This document shows positions 19,003 through 27,859 of a stretch of 64,000 nt of DNA, one piece after another; position 1 is the stretch's first letter; every line of letters starts with the position of its first letter. The notes under the pieces were generated by a model. The model worked only from the letters and a program-made list of their open reading frames with translations, was not told where the DNA came from and made no database searches. The stretch lies in assembly GCA_963777735.1 (NCBI GenBank), contig CAVZRQ010000003.1:1-64000 (forward strand). Reading direction: 5' to 3'. The position numbers and the translations under genes were made by a program. Origin of the DNA: ZC4RG30 sp963777735 (GTDB taxonomy: Bacteria; Pseudomonadota; Gammaproteobacteria; Steroidobacterales; Steroidobacteraceae).

Positions 19003-19125
19003 TGTTGTTTTCCCTGTCTCGTGCCAAAAATGTCGAAATGCAGAAATGGGAAAAATATCCCAAATTTGAAACTTCAACAAAATAGCCCGACGAGTGACTA
19101 TGTCGCCTGAACAGGGAGGAATGGC
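19003..19125. promoter_or_regulatory. A/T-rich divergent promoter region with two inverted repeats
   Basis: This 123-bp gap between the FlhC-like gene and the divergent gene is much richer in A/T than its surroundings. It contains TGGGA-N6-TCCCA (19047–19062) and TTGAA-AC-TTCAA (19066–19077), both perfect inverted repeats and possible operators. A strong ribosome site AGGGAGG (about 19113–19120) serves the plus-strand gene. Confidence 0.5.
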
Positions 19126-19797
19126 ATGGAAGGGCAGATGGCAGGAGCAGCGGCGCAACAGTGGCTGGCGGGAAAATGGCTGGCCGATGGGTCGCTGGAT
19201 TCCGTGGTCGAGATCAACATGCAGTGCCTGGATTACCTCGGTGCGATGGCCGCCGCCACGCAGCAGGTGAGCCCGGCGTTGTTTGCGGGGCAGATCACCG
19301 GCTGGCGCGATCTGCCCGCAGCGGCGCGGGCGAGTCTGGCGGCCAGTCCCTATCTGCTGGCCGATGCCGGCTTCGACGATGAATCCCGCTGGCAGGCGTT
19401 GGAGCAGCGCATGGTCCATGACCTGCCGGCCTTCCAGGTCGAGCCGGTATTCACCGGTCCCGGCGCGGGAGATTTCATCCGCCGCGTGTTGATGTTCGGC
19501 TGGCATCTGGCCCGCGCCAACCGGCAGCTCGCCCGGGTGGTGCTGGGCATGACGCCGGGTTGCGCGGTGCGGGTCGCGGCGCTGCGCCTGCAGGATCTGG
19601 ATTGGCTGGCGCAGCATCGGCCCGGATGGGTGCGGCCCCGCTGGGAAAAACAGCCGCGCATCTGGCGGCACCTGCTGCTGGCCGCCCGCGATCCGGATCG
19701 CAATCATCTGACCCAGGTGAGCCTGCGGGGCCTGCAGTTGATGGCGGCGAATGTGCCGGGAGTGGAGGGCGCAGCAACCAGGCCGCGCAGGGGCTGA
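19126..19797 (+). CDS. Unknown protein, possibly FlhD-like
   Basis: 223 residues, not confidently recognised, no signal peptide or membrane segment. Two stretches recall FlhD by eye. EINMQCLDYLGAMAAA near residue 30 resembles the FlhD N-terminus (DINLSYLLLAQRL), and ARVVLGMTPGCAVRVAALRL followed by QDLDWLAQ resembles the FlhD core (FRLGINEEMATTLAALTL, then PQMVKLAE). E. coli FlhD is only about 116 residues, so this would be a much enlarged version. Divergence from an FlhC-like gene across a shared promoter region supports a partnership. The family assignment is an inference; without it the gene is hypothetical. Confidence 0.45.
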   Translation: MEGQMAGAAAQQWLAGKWLADGSLDSVVEINMQCLDYLGAMAAATQQVSPALFAGQITGWRDLPAAARASLAASPYLLADAGFDDESRWQALEQRMVHDLPAFQVEPVFTGPGAGDFIRRVLMFGWHLARANRQLARVVLGMTPGCAVRVAALRLQDLDWLAQHRPGWVRPRWEKQPRIWRHLLLAARDPDRNHLTQVSLRGLQLMAANVPGVEGAATRPRRG

Positions 19798-19815
19798 ACT
19801 CGCGCCTGGCGTGCG

Positions 19816-20865
19816 TCAGCCCTGTTCGGATTCCTCATAGGCCACAAATGCCGCGCGCCGGTTCGGCAGATCGATGATCGTCCGGAAACGGCGAAGCAGG
19901 TCTCGGCCGATCATTCCGGTCAGCCTGCGGTTCTTGCGGTGTCTGTGTTCGGTATCAAAGGTGGCCACAACCCTTTCGATCGAGTGCTCTCCGATCTGCA
20001 GACGATCCATGTACCGCGCACGCACGGTGCCTGATCCACCAATGCCCTGTGCTTCCGCGGGTTGGGTGATGCGGCCTGCCAGGAGTTCGAACTCCTCGAC
20101 CGCATGGCGGTGAAAGTGAACGCCGAGATTCATGCCGGTATCGATCAGGAACAGCCCTTCATGGCCGTGATCAAAGCGGATCTGCAGGTACGGCCTGTTG
20201 CGAATCTCGATCAGGGGAATCCAGTTCAGCCCCTTGAGGTTCGCGGGGGTATCCCCTGGCCTGTAGAAACTCACCTGCCGTGCCCGCCAGTCGATGTCGA
20301 CGACTGCGGCATGGAAGATGGCGGCACTGCATGTGCTCCCGAAAGGCTCGCCGGTGGCTTTGGTGATGTGCTCGTGCAGTTCCGGGAGTTCAGCGATGGT
20401 TGCCCGTTGAATACCGATGGGACCAACGCGGAATTCTCCCGCGGTCCGGTTGGGAACAAAACCCGACGAACCGCCCATCGCTCCATGAAGGATGGTCCAG
20501 GGGTGCAGTACGGATTTCGCAAGGTTGGCCCGCCGGGCGGCGGCAGGCGTGATCACCATGGCCTCTGCGCCCGAATCGAGAAAGCAGGGTCCCACCTCGA
20601 CGCCATCGGCCTGCGCGGGCAGCAGGATCTCGCCATGTTGCCCTTCCTGGTAGGCCATCCGCGCGACGGGCTCGCCGTGCCAGTGGCTGGTGAGGTTCTT
20701 CTGCCGGCCATGCCAGGCCCAGATCTGCACCACTGCCAGAAATGTCAGCGCGCAGACCAGCAGCATCTTCTGGTACCGCGGCGTGGGCCGGGCCGGAGGG
20801 CGTACGATCGGTCTATCCACGCTGCGCGGAAGCTCCCTGCTTTCGCGAAGCACGCTACTTGCCAT
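19816..20865 (-). CDS. Membrane-anchored retropepsin-like aspartic protease
   Basis: 349 residues. A basic N-terminus is followed by a single membrane segment (about 33–51, MLLVCALTFLAVVQIWAW) and a periplasmic domain. Two aspartic-protease motifs are present: FLDSGAEAMVI (Asp97) and FLIDTGMNLGV (Asp242), each starting a retropepsin-like lobe, so one chain could form a pepsin-like two-lobed site. GMIGRDLLRRF near the C-terminus is the psi-loop-like segment seen in such proteins. Its 3' end is 18 bp from the convergent plus-strand gene. Substrate unknown. Confidence 0.75.
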   Translation of the reverse strand: MASSVLRESRELPRSVDRPIVRPPARPTPRYQKMLLVCALTFLAVVQIWAWHGRQKNLTSHWHGEPVARMAYQEGQHGEILLPAQADGVEVGPCFLDSGAEAMVITPAAARRANLAKSVLHPWTILHGAMGGSSGFVPNRTAGEFRVGPIGIQRATIAELPELHEHITKATGEPFGSTCSAAIFHAAVVDIDWRARQVSFYRPGDTPANLKGLNWIPLIEIRNRPYLQIRFDHGHEGLFLIDTGMNLGVHFHRHAVEEFELLAGRITQPAEAQGIGGSGTVRARYMDRLQIGEHSIERVVATFDTEHRHRKNRRLTGMIGRDLLRRFRTIIDLPNRRAAFVAYEESEQG

Positions 20866-20966
20866 CGGAACAGCTGTCCATCGTTCCGCCCGATGCGGAG
20901 GCCGAGGCTATGGGTCTATAGTTCCCGCAGGTGCAGGTCCGATCGGGTTTTCCATTGAGGCAGAAC

Positions 20967-22226
20967 ATGAATCCATTGCGCGCTACGGTTTCTGGCTCCC
21001 TGTCCGCGCTGCTTTTCGCCTGCCTTGCGGTCCACATGACGGCGGGGGCCGCACAGCCCGCGCCTTCCATCCCACCGCTCGCTCTCACGCAGCCCAGCTA
21101 CTCATTCGTCTCGGCCGAGCAGCCACGCCTGCGCGTGGTGGTTGCCGCGCAGGGCCTGAATCATCCGTTCGCGCTGGCGCTGCTGCCGGATGGCGATGCG
21201 CTGGTCAGCGAACGCGGCGGCAAGTTGCGCCTGGTGCGCAACGCGGCGGGTGCGGCCGGCAAACCCACGGTGGTGGAGGCGCAGGAAGTGCCGGGCCTGC
21301 CGGCGCTCGCAACGCCGTATCGCAATTCCGGTCTGCACGATCTGGCGCTGCATCCGAAGTTCGCGGAAAACCGGCTGGTCTACTTCACCTTCAACAAGCC
21401 GGGTGTGCTGGTGCCGGCCTCGGGCACCACGCGCGCTGCGCAGCAGAGCCTGCTCACGGTGGTGCGCGCGCGCTTCGACGGCAAGGCGCTCACCGATGTG
21501 CGCGAGATCTTCGTCGGCAAATCCGCCGCCACCAGTGGTTCGCGTCTCGCCTTCGACGGCAAGGGTCTGCTCTACGTCATCATCGGCGCGGCCTTCGGCA
21601 ATGAAGCGCAGTCGCTCGAAAACACGGTGGGCAAGGTGCTGCGTGTGCGCGACGACGGCAGCATTCCGGCCGACAATCCTCACGTGGGCAAGGCCGGTGT
21701 CTCGCCGGCGGTGTTCACGCTCGGGCATCGCGACCCACTCGGCCTCACGGTGCATCCGGTGAGTGGCGAGGTGCTGGCGGTGGAGCATGGCCCCAACGGC
21801 GGCGATGAACTGAACCTCATCCGCGCCGGCCGCAATTACGGCTGGCCACGCGTGACCTTCGGGCATGGCTACGATGGCGCGGTGCTGGCCGAGTCGCCCG
21901 TGGCTGCCGATGTGGAGGCGCCGCTGGTGGTGTGGCAGCCGTCCATCGGCCCTTCGGGTCTCATGGTCTATACCGGCGAGCGCTTCCCGGCCTGGAAGAA
22001 CAATGTGTTCGTGGGCAGCGTGCGTCGTGGGCAGATTCCCGGCACCGGCGGGCTGGAGCGGGTGGTGCTCAACGACAAACTGCAGGAGCTGCGGCGCGAA
22101 ACCCTGCTCACCGACCTGCACCACCGCATCCGCGATGTGCGGCAGGGGGCGGATGGCCTGATTTACGTGCTGACCGACGAAGACAACGGTGCGCTGCTGC
22201 GCCTGGAGCCCGAAACCGCCCGTTAG
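20967..22226 (+). CDS. PQQ-dependent aldose (glucose/sorbosone-type) dehydrogenase
   Basis: 419 residues. A signal peptide ends near AGAAQPAP, so the enzyme is periplasmic. It is a six-bladed propeller of the soluble glucose dehydrogenase/YliI family. Typical motifs are NHPFALALLPDGDALVSER, GSRLAFDGKG, GHRDPLGLTVHP and EHGPNGGDELNLIRAG followed by NYGWP, which carry the PQQ- and Ca-binding residues. ATG 20967 is preferred over 20931 because it is preceded by a purine-rich TGAGGCAG and gives a proper signal peptide. No PQQ-synthesis gene is in the window. Confidence 0.88.
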   Translation: MNPLRATVSGSLSALLFACLAVHMTAGAAQPAPSIPPLALTQPSYSFVSAEQPRLRVVVAAQGLNHPFALALLPDGDALVSERGGKLRLVRNAAGAAGKPTVVEAQEVPGLPALATPYRNSGLHDLALHPKFAENRLVYFTFNKPGVLVPASGTTRAAQQSLLTVVRARFDGKALTDVREIFVGKSAATSGSRLAFDGKGLLYVIIGAAFGNEAQSLENTVGKVLRVRDDGSIPADNPHVGKAGVSPAVFTLGHRDPLGLTVHPVSGEVLAVEHGPNGGDELNLIRAGRNYGWPRVTFGHGYDGAVLAESPVAADVEAPLVVWQPSIGPSGLMVYTGERFPAWKNNVFVGSVRRGQIPGTGGLERVVLNDKLQELRRETLLTDLHHRIRDVRQGADGLIYVLTDEDNGALLRLEPETAR

Positions 22227-22278
22227 GGGTTCCAGTGGAAAGAATGATGCGCTATATTCTCTCCAGAAAGGAGATGGT

Positions 22279-22659
22279 ATGGGTGCATTGCAGCAAACCG
22301 CGCGGGATCCCGATCCTTCCAGCACGCTGACGAAGGCCGTGGTGCGTGCCGCCGCGCTGCTCGGGCTGACCCAGGCTGCGCTGGCCGATGTGCTCGGCAT
22401 GAGTGGCGCAACGGCGTCGCGGCTGGTCGGTGGCAGTTATGCGCTGCAGCCGGCGCGCAAGCGCGAGTGGGAGTTCGCGCTGCTGTTCGTGCGCCTGTAT
22501 CGCTCGCTCGACGCCATCGTCGGCAACGAGCGCGATGCGCAGACCTGGCTGCGCAATGACAATCACGCCCTGGGCGCACGGCCCCTCGATCTCATCCGCA
22601 GCGCAGAAGGTCTGGTACGTGTCCTGCACTACCTGGACGCCAGCCGCAGTCGCGTCTGA
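22279..22659 (+). CDS. Xre/MbcA/ParS-type antitoxin
   Basis: 126 residues. N-terminal Xre-like helix-turn-helix (LLGLTQAALADVLGMSGATA, then SRLVGGS) and a C-terminal MbcA/ParS (DUF2384-like) domain with LYRSLDAIVGNERDAQTWLR followed by HALGARPLDLI. This is the canonical partner of RES-domain toxins. ATG 22279 is chosen for its AAGGAG ribosome site (22268–22273). The 3' end overlaps the toxin gene. Confidence 0.9.
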   Translation: MGALQQTARDPDPSSTLTKAVVRAAALLGLTQAALADVLGMSGATASRLVGGSYALQPARKREWEFALLFVRLYRSLDAIVGNERDAQTWLRNDNHALGARPLDLIRSAEGLVRVLHYLDASRSRV

Positions 22660-23342
22660 AGCCAGTCGCTGGCAGGGCCGCCTGTGGCGCGCGGTCGAAG
22701 CGCAGCACCGGGTGTCCACGTTGCGGCTGGTCGATACCCTGCGCGAACAGGCGCAGCTCGAGCAGCTGCTTGAAACCTCGAAGCCGGCGCTGCCTGCACA
22801 AGCCGCAGCACTGCACTACCTGCTGGCCACGCCATTCCGCTATCCCTCGCATCATCCGGGCGGTTCGCGTTTCCGCTCGGCCACCGACACCGGCGTTTTC
22901 TATGGCGCGGATGAACGCCGCACCGCCTGTGCCGAACTGGGCTACTGGCGCTGGCGCTTTCTGCAGGACAGCCCCGCGTTGCTGCGGCTGGAGTCCCTGC
23001 CGCACACCTTGTTCCAGGCCGAGGTGGCCGGCGTTTCCATCGACCTTACCCGTGCGCCCTTCGCCGCGCGATGCCGGTTTGTGGACGGCGCCACACGACT
23101 ACGCGGCCTGCCAGCAGCTGGGTGCCGCGGCCCGCGGTGCAAACATCGAAGTGATCCGGTACCAGTCGGTGCGCGATCCCGAACACGGGCTGTGTGCCGC
23201 GGTGCTGACGCCGGCGGTATTCACCGCAGCGCCGCTGCTCGAACAGACCTGGCGACTGACGGTGACCCGCGCGCGGATCCAGTGGCAGCGCGACTCCGCG
23301 CTGCATCTTGAGAACTTCGAGTTCGCCGCCATACAGGGCTAG
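22619..23342 (+). CDS. RES-domain NAD+-degrading toxin
   Basis: About 240 residues after repair. RES features are LWRAVEAQHRVSTLRLVD at the N-terminus, GGSRFRSATDTGVFYGADER with the conserved Arg/Tyr region, TACAELGYWRW with the Glu, and HDYAACQQLG late in the domain. RES toxins of MbcT/Res type destroy NAD+. The frame breaks near 23090, between RCRFVDGA and HDYAACQQ. The start is uncertain; GTG 22619 lies inside the antitoxin gene. The break could be a sequencing error or real inactivation. Confidence 0.82.
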
Positions 23343-23375
23343 ACTGATTCGCTAACGGAACAACGGAGACTCGAA

Positions 23376-23795
23376 TTGCTGCAGCCGTTTCATTTGGCCG
23401 TACCTGTGACCGATCTGGCCGCCGCCCGGAAGTTCTATGGCGAGCTGCTGGGATGCCCGGAAGGGCGCAGTTCCCCAGAGTGGGTGGACTTCGATTTCTT
23501 CGGTCATCAGCTGGTGGCGCACCTGGATCATTCCGGCGAAGCGCGCCGCCCGGTGCACAACGCGGTGGATGGCAAGGATGTGCCCGTGCCGCATTTCGGC
23601 GTGGTGCTGGAATGGCAGCAATGGCATGCACTCGCCGACAAACTGCGCGCCGCCGGCATGCACTTCGGCATCGAGCCCGGCATCCGGTTCAAGGGGCAGG
23701 TCGGTGAGCAGGCCACCATGTTCTTCCAGGATCCCAGTGGCAACGCGCTGGAGTTCAAGGCCTTCCGCGACCTGACGCAGCTGTTTGCCAAGTAG
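23376..23795 (+). CDS. VOC/glyoxalase-fold protein
   Basis: 139 residues beginning at TTG 23376 with GGAGAC upstream. Two beta-alpha-beta-beta-beta modules of the vicinal oxygen chelate fold: PFHLAVPVTDLAAARKFYGE with a metal-binding His, and FFQDPSGNALEFKAF with a metal-binding Glu. Such proteins are metal-dependent lyases, dioxygenases or resistance proteins; the substrate cannot be told. The stop overlaps the start of the rhomboid gene by 11 bp. Confidence 0.85.
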   Translation: MLQPFHLAVPVTDLAAARKFYGELLGCPEGRSSPEWVDFDFFGHQLVAHLDHSGEARRPVHNAVDGKDVPVPHFGVVLEWQQWHALADKLRAAGMHFGIEPGIRFKGQVGEQATMFFQDPSGNALEFKAFRDLTQLFAK

Positions 23796-24696
23796 ATTCG
23801 CCCATCCCGTCGATGTGTTCCGGTCTGCCCGTCGCCGTGCCTGCGACGAGCGGGCCTTCGTGCTGACGGCCGTCGGCATCGAGAACGAGATCGAGCTGGA
23901 TGACGATGCCTACGCGGTGCGGGTCGATGCCACCGTGCGCGCGCATGCGCTGCACCACCTGTGGCAGTACGAACAGGAGCGCCGCGTGCCGCGCGAGGTT
24001 GAGCCGGTGCAGGAGTTGCAGCCGCATGCCTGGTGGGGCGCGCTGCTGTACGCCCTCGTACTGCTGTTCGTGCCACTGGCGGTGGCCAATGGCTGGTTCC
24101 ACACCGCTCCCTATGACATCGGTGTGATGAATCCGGCGCGCATCCGCGCGGGGGAATGGTGGCGCGCCTGGACAGCGCTGACGCTGCATTGGGATGTGGC
24201 GCATCTGGTGGGGAATCTCGGCGCCGGCGTGCTGCTGGGATTCTCGGCGGCGCAGATCTGGGGCAATGCGCGTGCCTGGGCACTGATCATCCTCGCGGCG
24301 GCACTCGCGAACCTCGCCGAAGCGTACGGCGCCGGCCCATCCCGCTATGTTTCGGCGGGAGCTTCCACGGCCGTCTTCGCCGCGCTGGGGTTGATTGCGG
24401 CCTACACCTGGCGCACGCGTCGGCGCTTTGCCCACAACGCGATGAAGCGTCTGGTGCCGCTGGTGGCCGGCATCGCGGTGCTCGCCCTGTTCGGCGCGGG
24501 CGAAGCGCAGGAGCAGGGCAGCGACAAGACCAATGTGCTCTCGCATGCGCTCGGCTTTCTCATGGGTGCGCTGGCCGGCACTGGCGTGGCAACGCTGCGC
24601 GGTGGCCGGTGGTTGCAGGCGATACCGGACTGGTTGGCCGTGGCCATGGCGGCGGGACCGGTGCTTCTCGCCTGGACAATCGCTGCCCTGCGGTAA
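23785..24696 (+). CDS. Rhomboid-family intramembrane serine protease
   Basis: 303 residues starting at TTG 23785. An N-terminal cytosolic region of about 80 residues is followed by six or more membrane helices. Loop 1 has GEWWRAWTALTLHWDVAHLV followed by GN; the catalytic serine is in VSAGASTAVFAALG (GxS motif); the catalytic histidine is in NVLSHALGFLMGALAG. Substrate unknown. The overlap with the VOC gene suggests translational coupling. Confidence 0.85.
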   Translation: MPSRFAHPVDVFRSARRRACDERAFVLTAVGIENEIELDDDAYAVRVDATVRAHALHHLWQYEQERRVPREVEPVQELQPHAWWGALLYALVLLFVPLAVANGWFHTAPYDIGVMNPARIRAGEWWRAWTALTLHWDVAHLVGNLGAGVLLGFSAAQIWGNARAWALIILAAALANLAEAYGAGPSRYVSAGASTAVFAALGLIAAYTWRTRRRFAHNAMKRLVPLVAGIAVLALFGAGEAQEQGSDKTNVLSHALGFLMGALAGTGVATLRGGRWLQAIPDWLAVAMAAGPVLLAWTIAALR

Positions 24697-24771
24697 GCGA
24701 ATCAAGGAAGATCCCGTCAACCTGTTGGGCAAGGCTGGCGCCGGGACCTTGTTCAAGGTTAGTTTCGGTGC

Positions 24772-25596
24772 ATGGGGTCGCGAGTAGGGCATATACGCCA
24801 GCAGCTCGGCCTGGCGTTTGCCATGGCCGTTTGCGCCCTGCTGTCCGGCGCGGTGTCTGGCAGCTCGGCGGGAAGCACTGCAGTGCGGTCCCCCGAGCCG
24901 GAATTCCGCTTCGCCCGCCTGGCCTACAACGACAACTCGGCAATGGGCTTTGATGGCTTCGGTCGCGGCGGGCGCGGCAGCCGCGGCGGCTCATGGACCA
25001 CCGACGCGCCCGATGCCGAATACCACCTGCTGACCGGCATCCGTCGCCTCACGCGCGTGAACACGCTGGATCCGGAGCGCGACCAGTTCATTGCGGTGCG
25101 GCCGGGCGATCCGGAGATCTTCGAGTATCCGTTCATCTACGGAGTGGAAGTGGGGCGCTGGTATCTCTCGGATGAAGAAGCGCTGAACATGCGCGAGTAT
25201 CTGCTGCGCGGCGGCTTCCTGATGGTGGACGATTTCCACGGCAGCTCGCAGTGGGAAGGCTTCATGGAATCCCTGCGGCGCGTGTTTCCCGATCGCGAGG
25301 TCACTGAGATCCCCGACGATCACGAAGTGTTCCATGTGTTGTATGACCTCGATCAAAAGGTGCAGATCCCGGGCATCTATGCGCTGATGTCCGGACAGAC
25401 CTACGAATCCGATGGTGTGGATCCCCACTGGCGCGGCGTGTTCGATGACAACGGCCGCCTGATGGTGGCCATCAATTTCAACATGGACCTGGGCGACGCC
25501 TGGGAACATGCCGACGATCCCGAATACCCGCAACCGCTGACGGCGCTGGCCTACCGCTTCGCCATCAGCTATGCGATCTACGCGATGAGTCACTGA
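24772..25596 (+). CDS. DUF4159 exported protein, first gene of the MoxR/VWA cluster
   Basis: 274 residues with an N-terminal hydrophobic signal. FRFARLAYNDNSAM, a Gly/Arg-rich linker, then GFLMVDDFHGSSQWEGF and a C-terminal AINFNMDLGDAWEHADDPEY are typical of DUF4159 proteins. In alphaproteobacteria these co-occur with MoxR and DUF58 genes. The fold is thought to resemble glutamine-amidotransferase or BatA-like domains. Biochemical role unknown. Followed after 19 bp by the VWA gene. Confidence 0.85.
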   Translation: MGSRVGHIRQQLGLAFAMAVCALLSGAVSGSSAGSTAVRSPEPEFRFARLAYNDNSAMGFDGFGRGGRGSRGGSWTTDAPDAEYHLLTGIRRLTRVNTLDPERDQFIAVRPGDPEIFEYPFIYGVEVGRWYLSDEEALNMREYLLRGGFLMVDDFHGSSQWEGFMESLRRVFPDREVTEIPDDHEVFHVLYDLDQKVQIPGIYALMSGQTYESDGVDPHWRGVFDDNGRLMVAINFNMDLGDAWEHADDPEYPQPLTALAYRFAISYAIYAMSH

Positions 25597-25615
25597 TGGC
25601 AGGGTTCGCCAGACA

Positions 25616-27859
25616 ATGATCGAATTCCTGCTGGGACATTCCCTCGAGGCCTATCGCAGTGGTGAGCTCGCCTTCGCGCGAGGCTGGCCGATGTGGGTGT
25701 TCTGGCTGTGTGCCGCCGTGGGTGTGGTGGCCATCGGCTTCACGCTGTGGCGCCGCCAGCTCGGCATCTGGAAATCCGGTGCCATCGCGTTGCTGCAGTC
25801 GGCATTCCTGCTGCTGGTGCTGGTGCTGCTGTGGCGGCCGGTGCTGAATGTCGAAGAGAGCCGCGAGCGCGAGAACGTGGTGGCGGTGGTGATGGATGAT
25901 TCGGGCAGCATGAATGTGGCCGAAGGCGATGCGCCAACGCGCCGCGTGCAAGCCGTGACGGCGCTGGATGCCGGTGTGCTGCAGAACATTGCCGCGCGCT
26001 CCGATCTGCGTCTGTTCGCTTTTTCCGATCGCGCGGAATCGGTGGAATCCCTGCAGCAGTTGCCCGGCGGCGCGGCCGCCACGCGTATCGGTGAAGCGCT
26101 CGATACCGTGACGCAGATGGCGGCCAGTGTGCCGATGGCCGCGATCGTGCTGGTCAGCGATGGCGCGGATACCGGCGGCACACTGAGCGAGACTGCGCTG
26201 GCGCGGCTCGCGGCCAGCGGCATTCCGGTGCACACCGTGGGTGTGGGGCCGGAACAGCCCGCCAACGATCTGGAACTCGAGCAGCTGCAGGTGGCCGCCA
26301 CGGCCGCCGCGGGCGCCACACTCAGCGCCACCGTTTCGATCCGCCACCAGGGGCAGAAATCCACCGGCGTGCGCGTGTATGACGGTGAAACCCTCATCGC
26401 CGCGCAGGATGTGCAGCTGGGAACCAAACCCGGTCTCGCCACGGTTGCGGTGGAGTTTCCCGCGGGTGAAGCCGGCGTGCGCGATCTGCGGGTGGCGCTG
26501 GACGCGCTGCCTGGTGAAGCGCAGCTGGCGAACAACGAGCGTCGCGCCGTGGTGGAAGTGGATGGCCGGCGCCGCAGCGTGTTGTATGTGGAAGGTGAGC
26601 CGCGCTGGGAATACAAGTTCATCCGGCGCGCGGTGGAAGGCAACAAGTCCCTGCGCCTCGTGAGCGCCGTGCGCGCCACGCCCAATCGCTATTACCGGCA
26701 GGGCGTGAGTTCGGGCAAGGATCTGGAGAACGGTTTCCCGGAAACAGCCGCCGAACTCTTCAGCTATGACGCCGTGATCCTCGGCAGTCTCGAGGCCGCG
26801 GCGCTGTCGCAGGATCAGCACACCTGGCTGAAGGAATTCGTCGATCGGCGTGGCGGCTCATTGCTGCTGCTCGCCGGTCGTGATGGCCTGGGTGATGGCG
26901 GCTGGAGTCGCGTGCCACTGGCGCAGTTGTTGCCTGCCGTGCTGCCTGCCGGCGCGGCGCGCAGCTATGGGGCACTGGTGAGCAACGTGCAGCCGACTGA
27001 ATACGGCCGCGAATCGCCCATCGGCCGCTTCGATGCGGACCCGGTGAAGAATGCGGCCCAATGGAAGGAGCTGCCGGCGCTGGCCGATTACCAGGATCTC
27101 GGCAAGCTGCGTCCGGGCGCCGTGGTGCTGATCGAAACCGTGGCGGCTGGCGGTGTCACCTCGCCGTTGCTGGTGACCCAGCGTTATGGGCGCGGCGCCA
27201 CTTACCTGCTCGGCACCTCCAGCACCTGGCGCTGGCAGATGCAGCTGCCGCTGGTCGACCAGCGGCACGAGACTTTCTGGCGGCAGCTGCTCAGCGCGCT
27301 GGCCAATCCGGCACCGACGCCGGTGTCGCTGCAGTCCGAGCGCGCGGTCTACGAAGACGATCAGCCCGTGGTGCTGGAAGCCGAAGTGCTGGATGAAGCC
27401 TATCGCGCGGTGCCCGGCGCGACGCTCGCGGTGCGAGCGGTGTCCGAAACCGGCGAGGTGGTGCCGGCGCGCATCGAACCTTCCGGACGCGAGGATGGAC
27501 GCTACGAAGTGGCCGTCGATGCGCGCGCGGCCGGGCTCTATAGAGTGGAGCTCACTGCCACGGCAGGGGCAAAGGAACTCGGCAGCGTCACCACGCATCT
27601 GCGGCGTGCCGATGGCGTGCTGGAGAAATTCTCTTCCTGGCAGCATCGACCCATGCTCGAGCGGCTGGCGGCCGATACCGGTGGCCGCTACTGGACGCTG
27701 GATGATCTCGACGGCCTGCCCGAAGCCATCCGCTATTCGCGCGCCGGCATGGTGGAGCGACAGTCGCTGGACCTGTGGAACATCCCGCTCGCTTTCCTGC
27801 TGCTCGCCATGTTGAAGTCAGGCGAATGGTTGCTGCGACGTCACTGGAGCCGGTTGTGA
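25616..27859 (+). CDS. Membrane VWA protein with glutamine-amidotransferase-like domain
   Basis: 747 residues, intact. Two N-terminal membrane helices (about 25–45 and 55–75); a VWA domain with MIDAS VVMDDSGSM (Asp94, Ser96, Ser98) and VLVSDGADTGGT; an extracytoplasmic beta domain; a GATase1-like domain around residues 300–560 (VLYVEGEPRWEYKFIRRAVE, VILGSLEAAALS, GGSLLLLAGRDGLG); and a C-terminal membrane helix just before RRHWSRL. VWA domains bind metal-dependent protein ligands and pair with MoxR ATPases. The stop overlaps the next start (GTGA). Confidence 0.85.
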   Translation: MIEFLLGHSLEAYRSGELAFARGWPMWVFWLCAAVGVVAIGFTLWRRQLGIWKSGAIALLQSAFLLLVLVLLWRPVLNVEESRERENVVAVVMDDSGSMNVAEGDAPTRRVQAVTALDAGVLQNIAARSDLRLFAFSDRAESVESLQQLPGGAAATRIGEALDTVTQMAASVPMAAIVLVSDGADTGGTLSETALARLAASGIPVHTVGVGPEQPANDLELEQLQVAATAAAGATLSATVSIRHQGQKSTGVRVYDGETLIAAQDVQLGTKPGLATVAVEFPAGEAGVRDLRVALDALPGEAQLANNERRAVVEVDGRRRSVLYVEGEPRWEYKFIRRAVEGNKSLRLVSAVRATPNRYYRQGVSSGKDLENGFPETAAELFSYDAVILGSLEAAALSQDQHTWLKEFVDRRGGSLLLLAGRDGLGDGGWSRVPLAQLLPAVLPAGAARSYGALVSNVQPTEYGRESPIGRFDADPVKNAAQWKELPALADYQDLGKLRPGAVVLIETVAAGGVTSPLLVTQRYGRGATYLLGTSSTWRWQMQLPLVDQRHETFWRQLLSALANPAPTPVSLQSERAVYEDDQPVVLEAEVLDEAYRAVPGATLAVRAVSETGEVVPARIEPSGREDGRYEVAVDARAAGLYRVELTATAGAKELGSVTTHLRRADGVLEKFSSWQHRPMLERLAADTGGRYWTLDDLDGLPEAIRYSRAGMVERQSLDLWNIPLAFLLLAMLKSGEWLLRRHWSRL

